From NCBI GenBank assembly GCA_964398215.1, contig CAYNNP010000129.1, forward strand, positions 1 through 18,690: DNA of 18,690 nt, written 5' to 3'. Source of the DNA: CAYNNP01 sp964398215 (lineage in GTDB: Bacteria > Planctomycetota > Planctomycetia > Pirellulales > Pirellulaceae). This document shows, one piece after another, positions 9,212 to 15,361 of this stretch; position 1 is the first letter of the stretch, and each line of letters opens with the position of its first letter. The notes beneath the pieces are model-generated. The model was not told where the DNA came from. It saw nothing but the letters and a program-made list of their open reading frames with translations, and did no database searches. Made by a program: the position numbers and the translations under genes.

Positions 9212-9676
9212 TTAACGAACCTCCATTTCATCCAGAGTCTCGACCTGCTGAATCGAAATCGACTTAGGATTTGCCGTGGTGGCGGAATCCAAAGCATCGA
9301 CTAACGCCTGCAGCATCGCTTCTTCTTCGATAAACACTCTGATAGTCACCGATTCATGCTGTTCCGTGATCGCACGGCGAAGCGTTGAAGTCAAATCCTG
9401 TTTGCCAACGACTTGCTGTTGCCAGTTTGGCGTGCGTACAAAACAAGCTCCCCTGGCATCCACGCCAACATCGATGAAAACGTCTTGCTGATCTTGGAAA
9501 TTGTGCGAGGCGGAATCAGATTCTGGCACAGGCGTGGCGATCGCTTTTTGCAAAGCAAACGAGGCCGTCACCATGAAAAAGACCAACAACAAAAAAGTCA
9601 CATCGACCATCGAAGTCATATCGACATCGCGATTGGAGCCGCGACGCTGTGCTGATTGTTTAGATCGATCAAACAA
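9212..9676 (-). CDS. ExbD/TolR-type biopolymer transport protein
   Basis: A 154-residue ExbD of normal length. The short, basic cytoplasmic tail is followed by VDMTSMVDVTFLLLVFFMVTAS, with the conserved transmembrane aspartate at D25. The usual 'TP' before this motif is 'TS' here. The C-terminal periplasmic domain (about 50-154) has the ExbD pattern. I place the start at TTG (9674-9676): an AGGAGGA lies seven nucleotides upstream, inside the last codons of the preceding exbD, and no in-frame ATG precedes the conserved motif. Three nucleotides separate it from the upstream stop, and its TAA abuts the ATG of the zinc-ribbon exbD. It is close in the transmembrane motif to that downstream copy (VTASF, LQK), which suggests these two arose by duplication and the third is more distant. 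Confidence 0.92.
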   Translation of the reverse strand: MFDRSKQSAQRRGSNRDVDMTSMVDVTFLLLVFFMVTASFALQKAIATPVPESDSASHNFQDQQDVFIDVGVDARGACFVRTPNWQQQVVGKQDLTSTLRRAITEQHESVTIRVFIEEEAMLQALVDALDSATTANPKSISIQQVETLDEMEVR

Positions 9677-9679
9677 GGC

Positions 9680-10150
9680 TCAGTCCTCCTTCACAGCAAT
9701 GTAGGTTGACGTAAGATCAGGAAAGTTATCACCAATGATCTTTTGAATCTTAGTGACCTCAGCGACCTTGACGTCTTTCTCGCCCATGATCATCACTTGG
9801 TCTTTCTTTCTACCGGTCGTCGTTTCGATTTCTTTGGTGACGTACTCAATGATCTCGGACTCGCGTGCAGCCTCGTCTTCGCTGAACTCGCGATCGTCAC
9901 CTCGGCTGACTTTGACTTTCTCTGGCCCTAGTGGCTCTATGAAAATCACCGCGGAATCCTTTGCTGAAACCAATTGCCCGTTGTCGGCATCGGGAATGTC
10001 CTTCATCTGGGTCGGATCAAACTTGGAACACACGACAAAGAAGATCAACAACAAAAAGGTAATGTCGATCATCGGCGTGATGTCCATTTCTTCATCGATT
10101 CGCTCCTTCTTTTCGATCGTGAAATCGTCGTCGTTTTCATTCTCGTCCAT
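9680..10150 (-). CDS. ExbD/TolR-type biopolymer transport protein
   Basis: A 156-residue ExbD with an acidic N-terminal tail (MDENENDDD). The membrane motif MDITPMIDITFLLLIFFVV has the proton-binding aspartate at D29. The periplasmic domain ends IIGDNFPDLTSTYIAVKED. I use the ATG at 10150; the codon just before it is an in-frame TTG, but AAGG lies seven nucleotides before the ATG. It is the first of three exbD genes after exbB, 60 nt downstream of the exbB stop. In ExbB5-ExbD2 complexes two ExbD transmembrane helices sit in the ExbB pore. With three different ExbDs beside one ExbB, mixed or alternative pairs are possible. Its motif (ITPMIDITF, VVCSKF) differs from the other two. Confidence 0.93.
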   Translation of the reverse strand: MDENENDDDFTIEKKERIDEEMDITPMIDITFLLLIFFVVCSKFDPTQMKDIPDADNGQLVSAKDSAVIFIEPLGPEKVKVSRGDDREFSEDEAARESEIIEYVTKEIETTTGRKKDQVMIMGEKDVKVAEVTKIQKIIGDNFPDLTSTYIAVKED

Positions 10151-10210
10151 CAATCTGCCTTCTAACTAAAGCGGTTCACAAAATCCACTTGCCGATGCAC
10201 TAACCAGTAC

Positions 10211-10864
10211 TTAGGCATCACCGGTACGTTGCATTCCAGCCTTGAATGCTTCTAGGAATCGTGTGACCCCTGTACCAACCAAATCTTCCATCTTTGCGAT
10301 GCGAATGTTGACTTTCTGGACCAAGATCATCAACGGAATCGCAATCGCTAGACCACAAGCAGTTGTACGCAGCGCGATGTTAATGTCGTTCGCCAACAAT
10401 GACGGTTCGACATTTTGAGCACCAGCCAACGTACGGAACGCTCCCATCATCCCGAATACTGTTCCAAACAATCCAATCATCGGCGCGGACTTGATCACCG
10501 TGCTTACCCAGCTAAGCCGATAGTCCAGATCGCTCATCACATCACGCTCGAAGCGATTCATCATCACCTGGCGTGCACGTTTGAAGCCTTGTTCGCGATT
10601 GTTCATCGCGATGTTGGCCATTTGCGGCAGTGCCCGTGAGTCGCCGTCGCAGTACTCTTCAACGCCTTCAAAGTCGCCAGCCTCCAACATCTGCTGGACG
10701 TCGTCCATAAAGAGATCTTGTTCGGATTCGCTTTTGAATCGCTTTTGGCCGACGCGTGTCCACACCACCACAATGCAATACAGGCCCCACAACGCAACCG
10801 CCGCGAGGGCACCATAAGTTGAATTGGAGATGATGTCGAAAATTGAGAATTCAGCAAGGATCAT
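10211..10864 (-). CDS. MotA/TolQ/ExbB-type proton channel protein
   Basis: A 217-residue inner-membrane protein with three transmembrane helices: about 15-36 (ALAAVALWGLYCIVVVW), 118-145 and 160-184. The cytoplasmic loop between the first two is helical and charged. The second helix carries the family signature GLFGTVFGMMGAF. The third has ALRTTACGLAIAIP, including threonines T167/T168 in the position of the pore threonines of ExbB and TolQ. The protein should form a pentameric channel and work with the ExbD subunits encoded next to it. The ATG at 10864 is preceded by GAAGGA and, immediately, by an in-frame TTG that I do not use. A 162-nt gap upstream, with a 13-bp palindrome, leaves room for its own promoter. 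ExbB, TolQ, MotA and AglR-type proteins share this fold, so the exact partner process is not fixed by sequence. Confidence 0.95.
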   Translation of the reverse strand: MILAEFSIFDIISNSTYGALAAVALWGLYCIVVVWTRVGQKRFKSESEQDLFMDDVQQMLEAGDFEGVEEYCDGDSRALPQMANIAMNNREQGFKRARQVMMNRFERDVMSDLDYRLSWVSTVIKSAPMIGLFGTVFGMMGAFRTLAGAQNVEPSLLANDINIALRTTACGLAIAIPLMILVQKVNIRIAKMEDLVGTGVTRFLEAFKAGMQRTGDA

Positions 10865-10965
10865 CAAAAGTCAGTCCTTCACTCGACGAGAAAAGAGTTA
10901 AATGGGAAAATGGGTCGGCATGTCCGGCGCGATAACAGCGGCGTGCTTTTTGGCGTATTTTTGGC

Positions 10966-10978
10966 CGGAACAGTTCCG
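10966..10978. promoter_or_regulatory. 13-bp palindrome upstream of exbB
   Basis: CGGAAC-A-GTTCCG is a perfect dyad with a single central base, about 100 nt before the exbB ATG and about 50 nt after the stop of the preceding gene. It could be an operator for an internal exbB promoter. No T-tract follows on either strand, so a terminator is less likely. No matching regulator is in the window. Confidence 0.3.
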
Positions 10979-11026
10979 ATAACCTAATTTTTCCAAGCGC
11001 CGATGACCAGCGACAGAGTGTGAAGT

Positions 11027-11872
11027 TCAGTGGTATCTTTGACTAATCACACGAAACCTAAACCCCTCCGCTGCTCTCCAGCTCTCAAAAACCGTTTTGG
11101 CGATCGATTCGACCGATTCCACGCCTTTTGACTTGGCGTACTCCAGTTCAATCACCGAAAGCTTTTTTTCCAGCGTTTCAGGAACTAATTTGACGATTTC
11201 TCGCCCCTCAAATCTTATTTTTGCTTTTCGCAGGAATGTTCGTTCGTAATTGCTTAGCGGTGTCGCCCGTCGCCACGAAAAGTACAAACGCTTTTCTTGC
11301 GACGCTTTGGGTTGGTGCCGAGTCTCAAGTCCCGATGAAAAGCTCTTGGCATAATCCAATCCTGGTTCTCCGCCACCAAAAACTGCTAGCTCAATCTCGA
11401 AAAAGTCCAACTGCTGAGCGTAATCGCTTGCGTTGTTAGCAGAAAACAACAATTCCCAACGCAGCCACTTGCCGATCCCGTCGCCTGGTTGGTCACCCTC
11501 GCCTCCCTCTCGCTCGGCGATGCCGTTTTTACCCTTCGGTGCTCCACTGCCATCCTGGTTGCCCTCAAACTGGGCAGCAAGCCGGCTCAGATCCTGAACT
11601 GAAAGCTGAGCAAGCATCTGTTGGGGCGCTGGCTCCGTTAAATCTTCAATCTCTGCTCCCGATGGCACTTCGAATGGGTTGTCAAAATCTCCCTGCGAAC
11701 TGGACGTGTTATTCACTCGATAAGCCGGAACGAGATCTGATTTCGGCTCAAAGCTTCCCGATATCAACCACATCATGAACAGCAAGGCACAACCCACACC
11801 AAGTATGACAATCAGAGCCACGAAGAATGACGCCCATAAATCGTGCTTACTGGGCTGCATGTCAGTTCGCAT
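11027..11872 (-). CDS. Single-pass membrane protein, tandem paralog B
   Basis: I do not recognise a named family. The 281-residue protein has one transmembrane helix at about 12-39 (SFFVALIVILGVGCALLFMMWLIS), a low-complexity spacer (about 45-135, with LTEPAP and a Gly-rich stretch), and a C-terminal domain of about 145 residues. That domain is clearly homologous to the neighbouring 306-residue protein. Shared blocks include YAQQLDF, IELA-FGGG, KAS-EKR-YFSW and VISQRY. An N-in orientation would put the folded domain in the periplasm, the same layout as TonB or TolA, but no TonB SHLS motif or C-terminal TonB fold is recognisable. A second in-frame ATG at 11860 would shorten it by four residues. 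It is followed by exbB, so a force-transducing or motor-linked role is a reasonable guess. Confidence 0.85.
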   Translation of the reverse strand: MRTDMQPSKHDLWASFFVALIVILGVGCALLFMMWLISGSFEPKSDLVPAYRVNNTSSSQGDFDNPFEVPSGAEIEDLTEPAPQQMLAQLSVQDLSRLAAQFEGNQDGSGAPKGKNGIAEREGGEGDQPGDGIGKWLRWELLFSANNASDYAQQLDFFEIELAVFGGGEPGLDYAKSFSSGLETRHQPKASQEKRLYFSWRRATPLSNYERTFLRKAKIRFEGREIVKLVPETLEKKLSVIELEYAKSKGVESVESIAKTVFESWRAAEGFRFRVISQRYH

Positions 11873-11975
11873 TCTATTTCCAACTCCAACAAGTTGATTG
11901 ACAACAACACACTAGAAAATTGCCTCCAAGATCAAAGGCGATATCCGTGGCAAAACACGAACGCTTTCACATCTG

Positions 11976-12048
11976 AGTTATGCATTTGGCGGACCAGCCG
12001 GACCAGCATTTGGCGGATCAGTTATGCATTCAGCAGACCGCCAATGCC
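11976..12048. repeat. Short direct-repeat island between the tandem paralogs
   Basis: GCATTTGGCGGACCAG (11982-11997) recurs with one change at 12006-12021. AGTTATGCATT occurs at 11976-11986 and 12020-12030. The unit CGGAYCAG appears three times. A partly inverted copy, GACCGCCAATGCC, closes the island. It fills part of the 273-nt space between the two paralogous membrane-protein genes. No transposase, CRISPR-like spacing or reading frame with coding character was seen. Confidence 0.6.
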
Positions 12049-12145
12049 ATGTTCAGACCAGAGCGTTGGCTCTTTTACTGGTTACAAATACGCAACCGCC
12101 CGCCCAGACTAACGGGCAAGAGTGTGGCTACCGATCGACTAGAAC

Positions 12146-13066
12146 CTAGCGACCGCGGCGGTAGCGCTGACTGATCACTTCAAACGCGTAGCCGCTACCT
12201 TCTGGCTTACTTTCATAGATCGTTTTGGCAATGTCATTCGGAGCTTTTCGATTGTTTTTCTCTGCATACTTTCTCTCCAAATCCTGGAGGATGGCTTGCA
12301 GGTTATCATCGATCAACCGAACCACATTACGTCCAGATGGCAACTGAACACCAGCACGCTGCAGGTACTGACGCTCATAGCTAATGAACGGCGTTTGCGT
12401 TTTCCATGAAAAGTAGATCCGCTTTTCTGAACTCGCTTTTGGATTGTGTCGTTTACGCGGCGATGAAGAAAGATTCGATGCGATGTCCAAGCCCTGGATT
12501 CCTCCGCCGAATGCTGCCAGTTCAATTTGGTAAAAATCCAACTGCTGCGCATAGGCTCGCGAATTATTGGCCTTGAAATTCAACTCCCAACGTTCCCACA
12601 TCGGGATGATGTCCTCGCCTTCGCCCTCAGGGCCAGGCGGACGACTATCACCAGCACCCGTACCCGATGTCGTTGCGACCGCTTGGGTATCAGCTGTTGT
12701 CAATGATGCGGCAACGGAACTGACTGCATCTGTGACCGCTTCGATCGTATCGGCCAATGTTGGCTCTGTCAGTTCCTCGACTTCTTCAGCACCTGGCGGT
12801 TCGAAATCGCGTTCAAAGCCTTCGGGGTTTTCACCCCGACCAGCTGGATTCTCGATCTGTGGCTTCAGTGGCTTTGGTCTTGGGTCACCACTTAGCAACC
12901 ACATGATGAACAACATCAATACAAAGATGCCCATGAACCAAATCAATGCCATGAAAAACGAAGTGACAATGTCAAACTTCGTTATCCGCAAACCCTCGCC
13001 CTCAAGCTCTGGCTCAGGAGCGACGTCAACTTCATTGGTTTCTTCTGGTTCTACAATCGTGGCCAT
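12146..13066 (-). CDS. Single-pass membrane protein, tandem paralog A
   Basis: A 306-residue protein of no family I can name. It has an acidic 30-residue cytoplasmic tail, a transmembrane helix at about 31-58 (SFFMALIWFMGIFVLMLFIMWLLS), and a Pro/Glu-rich then Ser/Thr/Ala-rich spacer (about 60-160). A C-terminal domain begins near WERWELNFKANN and ends VISQRYRRGR. That domain aligns along its whole length with the next gene's product, so the two are tandem duplicates that diverged mainly in the spacer. The spacer carries EEVEELTEPT, matched by EIEDLTEPAP in the paralog. The topology resembles proteins that connect an ExbB/ExbD motor to the periplasm, and the genes sit just before exbB. The link is by position only. 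The ATG start lacks a strong Shine-Dalgarno. Confidence 0.86.
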   Translation of the reverse strand: MATIVEPEETNEVDVAPEPELEGEGLRITKFDIVTSFFMALIWFMGIFVLMLFIMWLLSGDPRPKPLKPQIENPAGRGENPEGFERDFEPPGAEEVEELTEPTLADTIEAVTDAVSSVAASLTTADTQAVATTSGTGAGDSRPPGPEGEGEDIIPMWERWELNFKANNSRAYAQQLDFYQIELAAFGGGIQGLDIASNLSSSPRKRHNPKASSEKRIYFSWKTQTPFISYERQYLQRAGVQLPSGRNVVRLIDDNLQAILQDLERKYAEKNNRKAPNDIAKTIYESKPEGSGYAFEVISQRYRRGR

Positions 13067-13212
13067 GTTTGACTCAGCTTAACAAGACTAGTGGGTTCGC
13101 TACTGGAACCGTCGTTTCATCCTAATTCAATCCAACTGGGTTTGGGTGCAGCGACTGACACCACTGAACATCCATCTTCTGGCAGCGGTGAATATTATCG
13201 CTGATCCCTGAC

Positions 13213-14841
13213 CTATTCCAAAAATACGTGATCGGGAAACATCGTCAGGTACCACTGGCGCCACTTTCGCTGGCCATTGAACGTCTGACTGCCAGTGGGG
13301 TCATCAGGCATGCCATAGCCATCGAACTTTCGACTGATGAATCGCAAGCCGTCACGTGCAAGGCGTTTCACCATTTTGTCACCGTCCGTCAGAGCATAGA
13401 TCAATGCGGGCACAACTCGCATTTCATCACTTTTGCCCAGCAAGCGAGCGGCCACACGGCGTGCCTGCCACGACTTGCTTCCCCGCACCAATCGCTCCAG
13501 TCGGTCCAGTTGTGCAGCGCGGTCTTTGGGGTCTTTTGACAGAGCTAGGTTGTCTGGCAAAGCTTTTCCATTCAACTTATCTGGGTCATCATCATCCAAG
13601 ATATCCAGCATCTGATTGACTTCCGTCGCAATCGGTTTTGTTTCGACCGAACCATTTGCACCCAACTTTGCATTGGTAACATCGTCGTCGAATCCGAATC
13701 CGCCTCGAGCACTTCCATCGACAACGGAACTGATGGATTTTTGAGTACTGCGAAGCAAGAACAGGATGGCGAATGAAGCGTTAATGTGGGGTGCAGTGTA
13801 GCTCTTGGCGTCCTTGAATCCACCATCAGCACCTTGCAATTTCCTCAACTCGTCAACGCCACGGTTGTACCAGGCAGGACTCTTGTCTTTGGCTTTTCCA
13901 TAAGCGATCTCGATAAAGCTCTCATAGCGTTCAAGCGAGTACAGTTCGTAATAGAAAAAGTCAGGACTCTTTATTCGCTTGAACATTTTATCGCGACGGA
14001 AATTTTCCATCGCACTACAAGCTCGCAAGATCGGTTCTTTGGAAAGCTTGCCACGTTTTCGACGTCGCGAATTGTTGTCTTCTTTGTAGAGCTTGATGGC
14101 TTCGGGCAGCCCAGGAATGTTGGGGTCGTTGGCAAATTGCGTGTCGCCCCAGAGCCGCAACGCGTCGCCTGCGATCAAAAGGCTACTGCCACCAGCCAAG
14201 CCCATTGAATAAGTCACACGCGATTTTTGTGCAATCAGCGGTTTGCCAATACCTGGATCTTCTCCTTGGTATGGCCATCCACCTGACGGATCCTGGACTC
14301 GCAACAACCACGCAGCCGCTTTGCCAACCTTTTGGTAGTCAAGTGGAATACCCAGGCGATCCAAAATCCAAATCGCCAGCAAAACATACTGCGTCTGGGA
14401 AATGTCGCCCGTTTTATAGTCGTGATAGGTCCAACCACCATCGGTGTGCTGAGTTTCAAATAGGTATCGCTGAATCGCAATCAACTGCGGCTTGTACTTG
14501 ACCGCATCGATCGAAGACAGCAACAGCACAGCAACCGGTGCATCGTAATTGATCTTGTGCGTGTTACCGGCGTGCGGGTCTCTGGCCAATTCTACCGCAG
14601 CCGCAATTCCACGCTGCACCATCGCATGGTTGGAGTCGTAGTCCGATTTATAGTGCGCGTAAGCGAGCAAAATGTCTTCGCCACGATCGTCTTTGGTTCG
14701 CTTGTAACTCTCCAGGAAACTGGCAGCCTTTTTCACCATTCCCTTGACGATAGGATCTTCAGGTGTGTAGGCCTCGGAGTTTTGCACGCAAAGCGACGAG
14801 ATCAAAATTGCGATGCAAGCGATCGTAGTTTTCTTGACCAC
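13213..14841 (-). CDS. Secreted alpha/alpha-toroid (prenyltransferase/squalene-cyclase-like) protein with HEAT-like C-terminus
   Basis: A 542-residue protein with a signal peptide (about 1-24, hydrophobic IACIAILISSLCV). Residues of about 30-380 have the alpha/alpha-toroid pattern of squalene-cyclase and prenyltransferase repeats. QW-like turns are visible: TQHTDGGW at about 130-137, QDPSGGWPY at 183-191 and QGADGGF at 336-342. The catalytic DxDD motif of class II terpene cyclases is absent from the toroid. A run of four aspartates near 415-420 lies in a flexible linker. Residues of about 440-505 look like HEAT-type helical repeats (WQARRVAARLLGK, VVPALIYALTDGD). Secreted, catalytically bare toroids are common in planctomycetes and their function is unknown. 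The start is GTG at 14841, with no strong Shine-Dalgarno; no upstream ATG fits. It is the first gene of the minus-strand cluster, 146 nt before the next gene. Confidence 0.9.
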   Translation of the reverse strand: MVKKTTIACIAILISSLCVQNSEAYTPEDPIVKGMVKKAASFLESYKRTKDDRGEDILLAYAHYKSDYDSNHAMVQRGIAAAVELARDPHAGNTHKINYDAPVAVLLLSSIDAVKYKPQLIAIQRYLFETQHTDGGWTYHDYKTGDISQTQYVLLAIWILDRLGIPLDYQKVGKAAAWLLRVQDPSGGWPYQGEDPGIGKPLIAQKSRVTYSMGLAGGSSLLIAGDALRLWGDTQFANDPNIPGLPEAIKLYKEDNNSRRRKRGKLSKEPILRACSAMENFRRDKMFKRIKSPDFFYYELYSLERYESFIEIAYGKAKDKSPAWYNRGVDELRKLQGADGGFKDAKSYTAPHINASFAILFLLRSTQKSISSVVDGSARGGFGFDDDVTNAKLGANGSVETKPIATEVNQMLDILDDDDPDKLNGKALPDNLALSKDPKDRAAQLDRLERLVRGSKSWQARRVAARLLGKSDEMRVVPALIYALTDGDKMVKRLARDGLRFISRKFDGYGMPDDPTGSQTFNGQRKWRQWYLTMFPDHVFLE

Positions 14842-14908
14842 TGATTTAACCCAAAATGTGTAACTAGTACCGATAAGAAATTCCCTTCAAACACTCAACC
14901 GCGAACCG

Positions 14909-14930
14909 ATTGACGAGTCAATACATCATA
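14909..14930 (-). promoter_or_regulatory. Candidate promoter/operator of the minus-strand cluster
   Basis: ATTGAC-GA-GTCAAT (14909-14922) is a dyad with perfect 6-bp arms, about 70-80 nt before the GTG start of the first cluster gene. On the minus strand a TATGAT hexamer (14925-14930) lies just upstream of it and would place transcription start inside the dyad, a classic operator position. The matching -35 (TTCGTT at a 17-nt spacing) is poor. Planctomycete promoters are weakly defined, so this is tentative. Confidence 0.3.
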
Positions 14931-15020
14931 CCCTAGGATCTGCCTCGAACGAATTGATTTGGTTCCAGGGTTTTGCTAGTTTTTGCCTCTGGCATCGAAT
15001 ATCATCAAAAGTTCACTAAC

Positions 15021-15093
15021 GGTCAGGTAGCTCAGTTGGTAGAGCACCGCCCTGAAAAGGCGGGTGTCGGCGGTTCGAGCCCGCCCCTGACCA
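15021..15093 (+). tRNA. tRNA-Phe (anticodon GAA)
   Basis: A complete 73-nt cloverleaf. The acceptor GGTCAGG pairs with CCTGACC. The D arm is GCTC/GAGC, and the anticodon stem CCGCC/GGCGG encloses the loop CTGAAAA, with GAA at 15054-15056. The T stem GGCGG/CCGCC encloses TTCGAGC. The discriminator base is A and no CCA is encoded. A short T-run (CTCTTTT) follows at once. It stands alone between the two oppositely oriented gene groups. No phage or integrase gene is near it. Confidence 0.97.
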
Positions 15094-15170
15094 CTCTTTT
15101 CCCGCCTGTCTTGCCCTTTCATCAAAGACATCAACAGGACGCAACAATCAGCCGGTTCGTCTTGTTTTAA

Positions 15171-15191
15171 ACGGTTCTAGCTCAGAACCGT
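15171..15191. repeat. Perfect 8-bp inverted repeat between tRNA and symporter
   Basis: ACGGTTCT (15171-15178) and AGAACCGT (15184-15191) flank the 5-nt loop AGCTC. It lies about 80 nt past the tRNA and 170 nt before the symporter ATG. The adjoining TTTTAAA is on the side that would follow it on the minus strand, so it might stop antisense transcription; on the plus strand there is no T-tract. An operator for the symporter gene is the other option. The rest of 15094-15361 shows no gene. Confidence 0.4.
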
Positions 15192-15361
15192 CCGCCAAAC
15201 CAAATCATCGTCATCTGCTGGGGCGACGGCTTCAGAGCTAAAAGAACACAAAAACTGGCAAATCCACTCTTTTAAAGCTCGGCAGGCCGCCTTCGAATGT
15301 GCGAGAATCTTGCCGCAATCGTTTTTAGCCCCCTGAACCCGACCGTTAGACCGTTCCGCCC

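Noticed and set aside
11976..12048. CRISPR-like array
   Set aside because: Only two copies of a 16-nt unit with an 8-nt separation, no spacers of constant length and no cas genes.
11980..12174. 64-codon plus-strand frame with HLADQ repeats between the paralogs
   Set aside because: The repeats are those of the DNA island; there is no Shine-Dalgarno and the frame runs into the antisense of a real gene.
13579..13602. Aspartate run (DDDD) in the toroid protein as a terpene-cyclase DxDD site
   Set aside because: It lies in a flexible linker after the toroid, not in the central cavity region, and the surrounding DxDDTA pattern is absent.
15021..15093. tRNA-Phe as an integration site of a mobile element
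   Set aside because: No integrase, no repeated 3' tRNA end and no change in gene character beside it.
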